NCBI GenBank assembly: GCA_035507155.1
Contig: DATJOK010000163.1
Coordinates: forward strand, 15,058 to 79,057
Origin: DASZHJ01 sp035507155
GTDB taxonomy: Bacteria > Pseudomonadota > Alphaproteobacteria > ATCC43930 > CGMCC-115725
Reading direction: 5' to 3'
Length of the DNA stretch: 64,000 nucleotides
Shown: positions 50,581 to 58,791 of the stretch, piece by piece
How positions within the stretch are numbered: position 1 is the first letter of the stretch
Layout of the letters: each line of letters starts with the position of its first letter
The notes under the pieces: model-generated
What the model saw: the letters and a program-made list of their open reading frames with translations, nothing else
Databases searched by the model: none
What the model was told of the DNA's origin: nothing
Program-made: the position numbers and the translations under genes

Positions 50581-51287
50581 GGGGAGCGCCCTGGCGGCTC
50601 GACGCCGGTGAGCCGGCTCAGCAGCGCCGCGGCGGCGGCGGTCTCCGCCGCACGCTTCGAGCTGCCGCTGGCGCTCGCGGGCTCGCTGCCCTCGATGCGC
50701 GCCGTCACCGTGAAGGTCCGCTGATGCGCCGGTCCCTCGGCGCTCACGGTCTCATAGACCGGGAGGCCGCGCCCCCGTCCCTGCGCCCATTCCTGCAGCG
50801 CGGTCTTCGGATCGCGCGGCGGCTCCGAGGCAATCATCGGCTCCCAGTGCCGGCGAACGAACGCCTCCGCGGCCGGCAGACCGCCATCGAGGTAGAGCGC
50901 GGCGATCACCGCCTCGCAGGCGTCCGCCAGCACGCTCGGATTGGCATGGGCACCGGCCTGCGCCTCGCCGGCGGAAACAATCACGAAGCGACCGAGATCG
51001 ATGGCGCGTGCAACCTCCACGAGCGCCTCGCGGCGGACGAGCGCGGTGTGTCGGCGGGTAAGCTCACCCTCGGCCTCGTCGGGAAAGCGGCTCCAGAGCA
51101 GCTCCGCCACCACGAGGCCGAGCACCCGGTCGCCGAGGAATTCCAGGCGCTCATAGCTGCGGCGCGGGCCGCCGCGCCGCGGATTCGCGCTCGGATGGGT
51201 GAGCGCCTCGGTCAGGACCTGCGGCGTCGAGAACCGGTGGCCGAGGGCCTCGAACAAGGGTTCGAGCTCTGAACCCTTCGATCGCAT
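50577..51287 (-). CDS. rnc: Ribonuclease III
   Basis: 236 residues; cleaves double-stranded RNA, including rRNA precursors. Catalytic signature RSYERLEFLGDRVLGLVVAE, second metal-binding region with ADACEAVIAALYLDGG (Asp and Glu present), and a C-terminal double-stranded RNA-binding domain (DPKTALQEWAQGRGRGLPVYE). One base from lepB and four-base overlap with era: one tightly coupled operon. Confidence 0.95.
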   Translation of the reverse strand: MRSKGSELEPLFEALGHRFSTPQVLTEALTHPSANPRRGGPRRSYERLEFLGDRVLGLVVAELLWSRFPDEAEGELTRRHTALVRREALVEVARAIDLGRFVIVSAGEAQAGAHANPSVLADACEAVIAALYLDGGLPAAEAFVRRHWEPMIASEPPRDPKTALQEWAQGRGRGLPVYETVSAEGPAHQRTFTVTARIEGSEPASASGSSKRAAETAAAAALLSRLTGVEPPGRSP

Positions 51288-51288
51288 C

Positions 51289-52110
51289 CTAGTCGATCGC
51301 CTTGAACAGCCGGTCGTAGCGGACCGCGAACGGCCATTTCCAGAATTCCCACCATTGGGCGGCGCCGTCGGTGGAGAAGAAGATGAACTCGGCGCGGCCG
51401 ACCAGATTCTCCGCTGGCACGAAGCCGACGCCGCTTCCCATGACGCGGCTGTCGAGGGAGTTGTCCCGGTTGTCTCCCATCATGAAGTAATGTCCAGGGG
51501 GCACGATGAAGGGACAGGTGTTCTCCGTCTCTTCCGGCGTCGTGGTGAAGCGATTGTTGGTGCAATCCTTGGGCGGCGATCCCGCGTCGTTGCCCGCCAG
51601 CAGGATCATGTGGCGCGCGCCGTTCGGCAGATCCTCCTCGTACTCCTCGCGCACGGTGGGCATCACGCGGCTGTCCTCGCTGTCGGAGTACTTGCCGACC
51701 CAGGTCCGCTTCGCTGCCACGTCGTTGACATAGAGGGTGCCGCCGATCACCTGGATCTTGTCGCCGGGCAGCCCCACGACGCGCTTGATGAAGTCCGTCG
51801 AGTTGTCCTTGGGCACCTTGAAGACGACGACGTCGCCGCGCCTCGGCTGATGGAAGAAGATGCGGCCGGAGATGAACGGCAGGCCGAAGGGCAGCGAATA
51901 GCGGCTGTAGCCATAGGAAAACTTGGAGACGAACAGGTAATCGCCGATCAGCAGGGTCGGCATCATCGAGCCGGAGGGAATGTTGAAGGGCTCGTAGGCG
52001 AAGGTGCGCACCGCGATCGCGATCGCCACCGCATAGATGATGGTGCGGACGGTCTCGCCCACACCGCCGGCCGCCTTCACCTGTTTGTAGCCGGGAGCCT
52101 TGTTCTTCAT
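51289..52110 (-). CDS. lepB: Signal peptidase I
   Basis: 273 residues; removes signal peptides at the outer face of the inner membrane. Membrane anchor TIIYAVAIAIAVRTFAY; Ser nucleophile in FNIPSGSMMPTLLIGDYL (box B), Lys base in RGDVVVFKVPKDNSTDFIKRVVGLPGD (boxes C/D), and GDNRDNSLDSR (box E). Two Cys (CTNNRF, CPFIV) lie in an inserted loop. The start is preceded by an AT-rich TTTTAATTA. The 155-base gap upstream, where acpS usually lies in this gene order, has no gene. Confidence 0.94.
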   Translation of the reverse strand: MKNKAPGYKQVKAAGGVGETVRTIIYAVAIAIAVRTFAYEPFNIPSGSMMPTLLIGDYLFVSKFSYGYSRYSLPFGLPFISGRIFFHQPRRGDVVVFKVPKDNSTDFIKRVVGLPGDKIQVIGGTLYVNDVAAKRTWVGKYSDSEDSRVMPTVREEYEEDLPNGARHMILLAGNDAGSPPKDCTNNRFTTTPEETENTCPFIVPPGHYFMMGDNRDNSLDSRVMGSGVGFVPAENLVGRAEFIFFSTDGAAQWWEFWKWPFAVRYDRLFKAID

Positions 52111-52265
52111 TAATTAAAATCCATGAGCCGAGCGCGTCGCTCGGGCGATTCGGGGATGTGCCGGATGGGCGCGGCTGATGAAGCCCAGCCGCCGACCCGA
52201 AGTCAAGACCGCATCAGGGCGCCAATTTTCCGCGAGATCGGCACTGGCGAGGCTTCTCACCCCGC

Positions 52266-53030
52266 TCACGCGCTGCGCTCGCCGAGCGCCTCGGCGCGCG
52301 CCTTGTCCATCAGCGCCCGCATACGCTTGATGGCGCTGTCGAGCCCACTGAAGATCGCCTCGCCGACGAGGAAGTGACCGATATTGAGCTCGACGATGGT
52401 GGGAATGGCGGCGACCGCGCCCACCGTCTCGTAGCTGAGCCCATGGCCGGCATGGCACTCGAGGCCGATCGCCTCCGCATGCGCCGCCGCCTTTCGGATA
52501 CGGATGAGCTCGTGCTGGCGCCGCTCCCCGTCCGCCTCGCAATAGGCGCCGGTGTGGAGCTCGACCACCGGCGCGCCCAGCTTGCGCGCGACGTCGAGCT
52601 GGGCGGGCTCCGGGTCGATGAAGAGCGAGACCCGGATCTTCGCCTGCACGAGCTCCCGCACGTAGGGCGCCAGGTGGTCGTGGCCGCCTGCGACATCGAG
52701 GCCGCCCTCGGTGGTCAGCTCGGCGCGCTTCTCCGGCACGATGCAGGCAGCGTGCGGCTTGTGCCGGAGCGCGATCTTCAGCATCTCTTCGGTCGCCGCC
52801 ATCTCCAGGTTGAGCGGCAGATCGATCTCGCTCGAGAGCCGCTCGATATCCTCGTCGGAGATGTGGCGGCGGTCCTCCCGCAGATGCGCAGTGATGCCGT
52901 CGGCGCCCGCCTGCGCGGCGAACCGCGCCGCCCGCACCGGATCGGGATGCTTGATGCCACGAGCATTCCGGATCGTCGCCACGTGATCGATGTTGACGCC
53001 CAGGCGGAGGGCGCGTCGGACGGGGGTCAT
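52266..53030 (-). CDS. pdxJ: Pyridoxine 5'-phosphate synthase
   Basis: 254 residues; condenses 1-deoxyxylulose 5-phosphate with 3-amino-2-oxopropyl phosphate in vitamin B6 synthesis. TIM-barrel motifs: LRLGVNIDHVATIRNARG at the start, GADGITAHLREDRRHI, and CHAGHGLSYETVGAVA with VELNIGHFLVGEAIFSG binding phosphate. Normal length. Lies 31 bases after rsh. Confidence 0.95.
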   Translation of the reverse strand: MTPVRRALRLGVNIDHVATIRNARGIKHPDPVRAARFAAQAGADGITAHLREDRRHISDEDIERLSSEIDLPLNLEMAATEEMLKIALRHKPHAACIVPEKRAELTTEGGLDVAGGHDHLAPYVRELVQAKIRVSLFIDPEPAQLDVARKLGAPVVELHTGAYCEADGERRQHELIRIRKAAAHAEAIGLECHAGHGLSYETVGAVAAIPTIVELNIGHFLVGEAIFSGLDSAIKRMRALMDKARAEALGERSA

Positions 53031-53061
53031 CGGAGGAGCCTTTCTCGGGACGGCATCGGGA

Positions 53062-55206
53062 TCAGCCGCGCGCCCGGTCGACCGAGTTGATCGAGGGCGC
53101 CGCGCGGAGCGCTGCGATGATGTTGGTGAGGTGCTTCACGTCCTGCACTTCGATGTCGACGATGATCTCGAAGAAATCCTGCGAGCGGTTGGTGATCTTG
53201 AGGTTGGTGATGTTGCCGGAATGCTTGCCGATGATGGTGGTGAGGCTGCCGAGGCTGCCGGGTTCGTTGCCGATGATGACGTTGATGCGGCCGACATGGG
53301 CCTGGGTCGGATCGCTGCTGCCGCTCCAGGCAACGTCGAGCCAGCGCTCCGGCGTGTCGGCGTAGTTCTCCAGCGTCTCGCAGTCGATGGTATGGATGGT
53401 GACGCCCTTTCCGGTCGTCACGATGCCAACGATGCGGTCGCCCGGCAGTGGATGGCAGCAGCCGGCGAAATGCAGCGCCATGCCCGGGATGAGCCCGCGG
53501 ATCGGCACTGCGGTGTCCGCAGCCTTCTTGCCTTTGCCGCGGGCCTCGGAGAGCGGCACCACCTTGCGCGGCTTCTCGTCGGCCTTGGGCGGAAAGATCG
53601 CGTGCACCACCTCGCGGCCGGTGCGCATTCCCTCCCCCACGGAAACGAAGAGATCGTCGGCGCTATCCACGTTGAAGATCTTGAGCGCTTCGCTGGTCGC
53701 CTTCTCCGTGAGCTCGTGGCTTTCCTGGCGGAATGCCTTCTGCAGGATCGCCTTGCCGAGATCGAGATACTGCTGGCGCTGCTGAGTGCGGATGAAGCGG
53801 CGGATCCGCGCCCGCGCCTTGCCGGTCACGACGAAGCGCTCCCAGGTGGGCGACGGCGTCTGCACCTTGGAGGTCACGATCTCGACTTGGTCGCCGTTCT
53901 GCAGCGGCGTCCGCAGCGGCACCAGGCGGCCGTTGATCTTGGCGCCGACGCAGGTGTCGCCGATCTCGGAGTGGACGGCATAGGCAAGATCGACCGGCGT
54001 CGCGCCGCGCGGCAGCGCGAAGAGGTCGCCCTTGGGCGTGAAGCAGAACACCTGGTCCTGGAACATCTCGAGCCTCGTATGCTCGAGGAATTCCTCCGGA
54101 CCGGAGGCATGCTCCAGAATGTCCAGGAGCTCGCGCAGCCAGCGGTATTGCGGCCCCTCGGTGCTGGGCGCGCCCTGCTTGTAGCTCCAGTGCGCGGCGA
54201 CGCCGAGCTCGGCGACCTCGTGCATCTCGCGGGTGCGGATCTGGATCTCGATGCGCTGGCGCTCAGGACCGATGACGCCGGTGTGGAGCGAGCGATACTG
54301 GTTGGGCTTCGGGGTGGAGATGTAGTCCCGGAACCGGCCGGGCACGACGGGATAGTGGCTGTGGATGATGCCGAGTGCCTGGTAGCACTCTTCCGCCTTC
54401 TCGACCACGACGCGGAAGGCCATGATATCCGCGAGCTGCTCGAAGCCCACGTCCTTGCGCTGCATCTTGCGCCAGATCGAATAGGGCGACTTCTCGCGGC
54501 CCGAGACCTGCGCCTCGATACCGGCCTTCTTCAGCACGTCCTTGAGCTCGGCGATGATGCGCGGCACCAGGTCGCCGCCCTTCTCGCGCAGAAAGCCGAG
54601 CCGCGCGATGATGCTCTCGCGAGCGTCGGGATAGAGCTCGGTGAAGGCCAAGTCCTCGAGCTGATCCTTCATCTCGTGCATGCCAATTCGCTCGGCGAGC
54701 TGCGCATAGATGTCCATGGTCTCGCGGGCGATCCGCTTGCGCTTCTCGGGATCCTTGATGAAGCGCAGCGTCTGCATGTTGTGGAGCCGGTCGGCGAGCT
54801 TCACCAGCAGGACCCGGATGTCCTCGGACATCGCCAGCACCAGCTTGCGGAAGTTCTCCGCCTGCTTGGTCTGGCCCGACTGCAGCTCGACGCGGGAGAG
54901 CTTGGTGACGCCGTCGACGAGGCGGGCGATCTCCGGCCCGAAGACCCGCTCGATCTCCTCCAGGGTCGCCAGCGTATCCTCGACAGTGTCGTGCAACAGG
55001 CCGGTCACGATCGAGGAGCTGTCGAGGCGCATCCCGGCGAGGATGCCGGCGACCTCGACCGGATGCGAGAAATAGGGATCGCCGGAGGCCCGCTTCTGCG
55101 TCCCGTGCGCCTTCATGGAGAAGACGTAGGCGCGGTTGAGCGCGTCCTCATCCGCCGACGGGTCGTAGGATTTGACCCGCTCCACCAGTTCGAATTGCCG
55201 CATCAT
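53062..55206 (-). CDS. rsh: Bifunctional (p)ppGpp synthetase/hydrolase (RelA/SpoT homologue)
   Basis: 714 residues, the single long RSH enzyme usual in alphaproteobacteria. Order: HD hydrolase (SHPVEVAGILAGM, TGLLHDTVEDT at about 68-78), synthetase (DIMAFRVVVEKAEECYQALG, FRDYISTPKPNQYRSLHT), TGS (LPRGATPVDLAYAVHSEIGD), a Cys/His zinc-finger-like region (HFAGCCHPLPGD) and a C-terminal ACT domain (VIIGNEPGSLGSLTTIIGKH). Intact HD motif implies hydrolase activity. Separated from rpoZ by an intrinsic terminator. The start has no clear ribosome site; 55206 or 55203 (adjacent ATGs) are both possible. Confidence 0.94.
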   Translation of the reverse strand: MMRQFELVERVKSYDPSADEDALNRAYVFSMKAHGTQKRASGDPYFSHPVEVAGILAGMRLDSSSIVTGLLHDTVEDTLATLEEIERVFGPEIARLVDGVTKLSRVELQSGQTKQAENFRKLVLAMSEDIRVLLVKLADRLHNMQTLRFIKDPEKRKRIARETMDIYAQLAERIGMHEMKDQLEDLAFTELYPDARESIIARLGFLREKGGDLVPRIIAELKDVLKKAGIEAQVSGREKSPYSIWRKMQRKDVGFEQLADIMAFRVVVEKAEECYQALGIIHSHYPVVPGRFRDYISTPKPNQYRSLHTGVIGPERQRIEIQIRTREMHEVAELGVAAHWSYKQGAPSTEGPQYRWLRELLDILEHASGPEEFLEHTRLEMFQDQVFCFTPKGDLFALPRGATPVDLAYAVHSEIGDTCVGAKINGRLVPLRTPLQNGDQVEIVTSKVQTPSPTWERFVVTGKARARIRRFIRTQQRQQYLDLGKAILQKAFRQESHELTEKATSEALKIFNVDSADDLFVSVGEGMRTGREVVHAIFPPKADEKPRKVVPLSEARGKGKKAADTAVPIRGLIPGMALHFAGCCHPLPGDRIVGIVTTGKGVTIHTIDCETLENYADTPERWLDVAWSGSSDPTQAHVGRINVIIGNEPGSLGSLTTIIGKHSGNITNLKITNRSQDFFEIIVDIEVQDVKHLTNIIAALRAAPSINSVDRARG

Positions 55207-55251
55207 GGCTGGCTGGCCGCTAATCCGATCGGGTCCGGATCAGCTCGGCGG

Positions 55252-55288
55252 AAAAACGGGGCGGACGCGACCCGGTGGCGTCCGCCCC
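55252..55288 (-). terminator. Intrinsic terminator after rpoZ
   Basis: Perfect 11-base stem GGGGCGGACGC / GCGTCCGCCCC (55258-55268 with 55278-55288, loop of 9). Read leftward it is followed by GTTTTT (55257-55252). It ends rpoZ transcription and implies a separate promoter, or readthrough, for rsh. Confidence 0.85.
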
Positions 55289-55300
55289 GTCGCATGGTCG

Positions 55301-55747
55301 CTAGAACTCGCTCCGGCGAGCCTGCGGATCCGCTTCCCCGGTCGTCGCCTCGCCGTCTTCCGGCAGGCCGGCCTCATCATCGGCCGCCATCACCGTTTCC
55401 TCGTCGAGCTCGTCCTCGTCGATCTCCTCGTCTGCGGCCTCGCCGGCCTCGGGGGGCTGATCGACCGGCCAGGTCTGGGTTTCGATGTCGAGGTCCTTGT
55501 CCTCCTCGGGCTCATCCACCTCGACGTGCTTCTGCATGCCCTTGATGAGCGAGTTCTTCACCTGCTCGAGGCCGATCGTCTCGTCGGCGATCTCGCGGAG
55601 CGCCACCACCGGGTTCTTGTCATTGTCCCGGTCGAGGGTGATCGGGGCGCCGGAAGCAACGTCCCGCGCCCGCTGTGCGGCAAGCAACACCAGCTCAAAC
55701 CGATTAGGGATCTTCAGGATGCAATCTTCAACTGTAACGCGCGCCAT
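55301..55747 (-). CDS. rpoZ: RNA polymerase omega subunit with long acidic tail
   Basis: 148 residues. The first 80 are standard omega: MARVTVEDCILKIPNRFELVLLAAQRARD, then DNDKNPVVALREIADETI. Omega stabilises the beta' subunit and takes part in ppGpp response, fitting its position before rsh. The remaining 65 residues are strongly acidic (DEEIDEDELDEETVMAADDE), longer than in many bacteria but seen in alphaproteobacteria. ATG 55747 is preceded by GTGGAG and a good promoter. Confidence 0.94.
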   Translation of the reverse strand: MARVTVEDCILKIPNRFELVLLAAQRARDVASGAPITLDRDNDKNPVVALREIADETIGLEQVKNSLIKGMQKHVEVDEPEEDKDLDIETQTWPVDQPPEAGEAADEEIDEDELDEETVMAADDEAGLPEDGEATTGEADPQARRSEF

Positions 55748-55781
55748 TCGGGGGGCTCCACCGGCAAGATTAGAGTCCTTC

Positions 55782-55810
55782 AATATATGGGACCCAGCCG
55801 CCGGTCGCAA
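55782..55810 (-). promoter_or_regulatory. Promoter of rpoZ
   Basis: Leftward TTGCGA (55810-55805), 17-base spacer, TATATT (55787-55782), then about 30 bases to the start codon. A nine-base-arm inverted repeat (CCCAGCCGC / GCGGCTGGG, 55793-55801 and 55814-55822) spans the -35 region and may bind a regulator. Confidence 0.6.
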
Positions 55811-55899
55811 CCAGCGGCTGGGACATGGGCGTCCCCCACCCGGACCCTCGGAGGGCCCCGGGATCAGGCGGCGTTCGGGCTCAGCAACGCCCGCCGCCG

Positions 55900-56700
55900 C
55901 TATTCCGCGGCGTGCAGGACCGCTGGCGCCTGGGCGACGGCTGGCCGGGACATCGTCCAATAGCCGAGCGCCATGATCCCGGCACCCGCCGCGATGTTGC
56001 CGAGCGAGACCCAGAAGAGATTATAGACCAGCCCGCCCCAGGTGACCGTCGCGGGATGATCGCCCAGCAGGGCCACGAGCAGCAGCGTCATGTTGGCGAC
56101 CGAGTGCTCGTAGCCGCTCCCGATGAAGCCGAACAGGCACCAGAAGATGGCGATGCACTTGGCGGCGTCGCTGGTCATCCGTGCCGACATCCAGATCGCC
56201 AGACAGACGAGCCAGTTGCAGAGGATGGCGCGGGCGACCAGCGCGACCACAGGGGCATTCATCTTTGCCGCCGCTACCGTCATCAGCCATTGGCTCTTCG
56301 AATGCAGCACCGGGCCGCCGCCACCGGCGATGAAGATCGCCGCCAGCACGGCGCACCCGGCGAGATTGCCGAGCCAGGACATCGCCCAGGCGCCGCCGAG
56401 CTCGGACATGCCGATCCTGCCGCGCAACACGCCCAACGGCATGAACATGGTGTGGCCGGTGAAGAGATCGGAGCCGGCAAAGATGACGAGAGTGAGCGCG
56501 ATGCCGAAGGAGCAGCCCATCACCAGGCTGCGATAGGCGGGATCCACATCGGACCCCACCGAGAAAATCAGCAGGATGCCGAGGCCGACATAGGCGCCCG
56601 CCATCATCGAGCTGATCCAGAAACCGAGCGGCGTCCGCTTCAGGAAGGCCGCCTTCGCGGCAGCCATCGTCGCCATTTGATCAACGCTTTCGAGGTACAT
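55900..56700 (-). CDS. Formate/nitrite transporter (FNT) family channel
   Basis: 266 residues from ATG 56700, six membrane segments; a pentameric channel for small monovalent anions. FNT features: FAGSDLFTGHTMFMPLGVL (first broken helix), WGGLVYNLFWVSLGN near the end and the central GFIGSGYEHSVANMTLLL, whose His lines the pore. Divergent from a siroheme nitrite/sulfite reductase operon, which makes nitrite the likely substrate (NirC-like role). A sigma-54 promoter and an inverted repeat precede it. Confidence 0.9.
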   Translation of the reverse strand: MYLESVDQMATMAAAKAAFLKRTPLGFWISSMMAGAYVGLGILLIFSVGSDVDPAYRSLVMGCSFGIALTLVIFAGSDLFTGHTMFMPLGVLRGRIGMSELGGAWAMSWLGNLAGCAVLAAIFIAGGGGPVLHSKSQWLMTVAAAKMNAPVVALVARAILCNWLVCLAIWMSARMTSDAAKCIAIFWCLFGFIGSGYEHSVANMTLLLVALLGDHPATVTWGGLVYNLFWVSLGNIAAGAGIMALGYWTMSRPAVAQAPAVLHAAE

Positions 56701-56739
56701 CGGTCCACCCTCGCCCCTTGGTCTCGAGATCGCGCCTGT

Positions 56740-56762
56740 TTGCGCGAAGAGATGTCGCGCAA
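56740..56762. promoter_or_regulatory. Inverted repeat over the FNT start region
   Basis: TTGCGCGA-N7-TCGCGCAA, perfect eight-base arms. It overlaps the -12 element of the leftward sigma-54 promoter and its expected start site (about 56748), a position fitting a repressor; alternatively it is an activator site for the rightward promoter 250 bases away. Confidence 0.5.
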
Positions 56763-56773
56763 TAAGCGTGCCA
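56759..56773 (-). promoter_or_regulatory. Sigma-54 promoter of the FNT gene
   Basis: Leftward TGGCACG-CTTA-TTGC matches the -24/-12 consensus exactly, with GG and GC 10 bases apart. Expected transcript start near 56748 gives a leader of about 48 bases. Confidence 0.75.
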
Positions 56774-56994
56774 AGCGCATTTCCAAGCTTTACTGACACG
56801 ATGGGCGGCGCTGGGGCACCGGCTGCTGCCGTGGCGTTCAGCCGCCTGAGCAAAGTCTATGCAGCGCGCGAAATGCTCAAAGCTTCAGCACGCTTTTGGC
56901 GAGCGTTCGTCAGACAGCGGCGGCGCCTGCATGGCCGGCAACCCGCTGAGCCGCGATTTCTCCCGGAATGCGACAGACACCCCTGGCCCCCTAT
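56774..56994. other. Remaining FNT/reductase intergenic region
   Basis: About 220 bases between the two divergent sigma-54 promoters, without a gene. Enhancer sites for an NtrC-type activator are expected here. I see GC-containing half sites but no convincing full NtrC consensus. Confidence 0.4.
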
Positions 56995-57010
56995 TGGCAT
57001 CGCCCTTGCT
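56995..57010 (+). promoter_or_regulatory. Sigma-54 promoter of the nitrite reductase operon
   Basis: TGGCATC-GCCC-TTGCT fits the -24/-12 consensus with one change (T for C), with GG and GC 10 bases apart. Expected start near 57021, about 23 bases before the first gene, leaves room for the GGAG ribosome site. Confidence 0.75.
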
Positions 57011-57043
57011 AGTGGATCGGAAGGCCGCCAGGAGTCGAGGCAG

Positions 57044-58786
57044 ATGACGGACGGGTCGGGCTTCAGCGACGAGCAGAAGCAATATCTCGAGGGGTTTCTG
57101 CGCGGCATCGTCGCCCGGCACGGCGGCGGCGCAGGGAACACCGCGGCCGCAGGCGACATCCACCGGGAGGCGCAGGACCGCTTCCTTGCCGCCGGACGGA
57201 AGCTGGTGCCGGAAGAGGAAGCCAAGCGGCAGTCGCATCCTCTGGACATGTGGGATGAGCTCGCCGCCGAGGCGTCGGAACGCCGCTTTCCGCGCGGCAT
57301 CGACGTCTTCCGCCACAAGTTCTTCGGGCTCTTCTACGTGGCGCCGGCGCAGAACGCCTTCATGTGCCGGCTGCGCATCCCCAACGGCATCCTCAAGGCC
57401 CATCAGCTCCGAGGACTTGCCGACGTCGCCGAGGCCTGTGGCGGCGGCTATGCGGACGTAACCACACGCGCCAATCTGCAGCTCCGCGAGATCCCGCCCG
57501 AGCGCATCCTCGACGTACTGACGGGCATCACCGATCTCGGCCTCACCTCGCGCGGCGCCGGCGCCGACAACATCCGCAACATCACCGGCAGCCCGACTGC
57601 CGGCATCGATCCGGCCGAGCTGATCGACACCCGCCCGCTCGGCCGAGCGCTCCACCACTTCATCCTCAATCACCGCGAGCTCTACGGATTGCCGCGCAAA
57701 TTCAACATCGCCTTCGACGGCGGGGGCGCGATCGGCGTGCTCGAGGACACCAATGACATCGGCTTTGCCGCGGTATCGGTGCCGCCGGGAGCGGCGGTGC
57801 CGGAGGGGGTCTACTTCCGTGTGCAGCTCGGCGGTATCACCGGTCACGGCGATTTCGCCCGCGACGCGGGTGTCATCCTGCGGCCGGAGGAGTGCACGCC
57901 GGTCGCCGTCGCGGTGATCCGCGTCTTCATCGCCCACGGCGACCGCACCGATCGCAAGCGGGCGCGTCTCAAATATCTGCTGGACGATTGGGGGCTGGAG
58001 AAATTCGTCGGCGAGGTGGAGCGCGAGCTCGGCCGTCCGCTCGCGCGATTGCCGCTCGACGCCTGCGCCCCGCGCGGGCCGATATCGAAGCACGGCCACG
58101 TCGGCGTTCATCCGCAGCGTCAGCCCGGGCTCTGCTACATCGGCGTGGCTCTGCCGGTCGGTCGCCTCACCGCGGCGCAGATGCGCGGCCTCGCCGACAT
58201 CGCGGACCGCCGCGGCAGCGGCGACATCCGCCTCACGGTCTGGCAGAACCTGCTGATCTCCGACATTCCCGAGACGGAAGTGGCGGCGGTCGCCGCGGCG
58301 ATCCAGCAGCTGGGCCTTGCCATCTCCGCGAGCGCTGTGCGCGGCGCCCTCGTCGCCTGCACCGGCAATACCGGCTGCAAGTTCTCCGCCACCGACACCA
58401 AGGGCCAGGCGCTGCTGCTGGCGGATCATCTGGAGCAGCGCGTTCCGCTCGACCAGCCCATCAACATCCACCTCACGGGCTGCCCCAATTCCTGCGCCCA
58501 GCACTATGTCGGCGATATCGGCCTCCTCGGCGTGAAGGTCGGCGAGGAGATGATCGAGGGCTATACGGTGCTCCTCGGCGGCGGCGCCGGAACGGAGCGG
58601 AGCCTCGCCCGCGAGATCTATCGCGAGGTGCCGATGGCGGAGCTGCCGGCGGTCCTCGAGCGTCTGCTGCTCGCCTATCTCGCGCACCGGCGCGATCCCG
58701 CCGAAAGCTTTCACGACTTCGCCACCCGCCATTCCATCGAGGCGTTGCGGGCGCTCTGCGCCGCTCACGCCGATATCGCGGCCTGA
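57044..58786 (+). CDS. Siroheme-dependent nitrite/sulfite reductase (NirA/CysI superfamily)
   Basis: 580 residues, cytosolic; reduces nitrite to ammonia or sulfite to sulfide by six electrons. Two ferredoxin-like half-domain pairs are seen (FMCRLRIPNGILKAHQLRGLAD, and YIGVALPVGRLTAAQMRGLAD). The four cluster/siroheme Cys are present: C439 and C445 in CTGNTGCKFSATDTKGQ, C480 and C484 in GCPNSCAQHYVGDIG. Family motif NIRNITGSPTAGID supports the assimilatory NirA-like group. Context (FNT channel, sigma-54 promoters, siroheme gene) favours nitrite over sulfite. ATG 57044 is chosen: the longer frame has no ribosome site and covers the promoter. Confidence 0.9.
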   Translation: MTDGSGFSDEQKQYLEGFLRGIVARHGGGAGNTAAAGDIHREAQDRFLAAGRKLVPEEEAKRQSHPLDMWDELAAEASERRFPRGIDVFRHKFFGLFYVAPAQNAFMCRLRIPNGILKAHQLRGLADVAEACGGGYADVTTRANLQLREIPPERILDVLTGITDLGLTSRGAGADNIRNITGSPTAGIDPAELIDTRPLGRALHHFILNHRELYGLPRKFNIAFDGGGAIGVLEDTNDIGFAAVSVPPGAAVPEGVYFRVQLGGITGHGDFARDAGVILRPEECTPVAVAVIRVFIAHGDRTDRKRARLKYLLDDWGLEKFVGEVERELGRPLARLPLDACAPRGPISKHGHVGVHPQRQPGLCYIGVALPVGRLTAAQMRGLADIADRRGSGDIRLTVWQNLLISDIPETEVAAVAAAIQQLGLAISASAVRGALVACTGNTGCKFSATDTKGQALLLADHLEQRVPLDQPINIHLTGCPNSCAQHYVGDIGLLGVKVGEEMIEGYTVLLGGGAGTERSLAREIYREVPMAELPAVLERLLLAYLAHRRDPAESFHDFATRHSIEALRALCAAHADIAA

Positions 58787-58791
58787 CCGGC

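Noticed and set aside
52111..52265. Remnant of acpS
   Set aside because: No AcpS motif could be read in any frame of the gap.
52114..52542. 142-codon minus-strand frame overlapping pdxJ
   Set aside because: Out-of-frame overlap of pdxJ with Arg/Gly-rich translation; a shadow.
52990..55545. 851-codon plus-strand frame
   Set aside because: Shadow of rsh; repetitive His/Leu/Asp/Gly composition and no motif.
55793..55822. Nine-base-arm hairpin as terminator of the FNT gene
   Set aside because: No T run follows in the leftward direction, and it lies across the -35 box of the rpoZ promoter.
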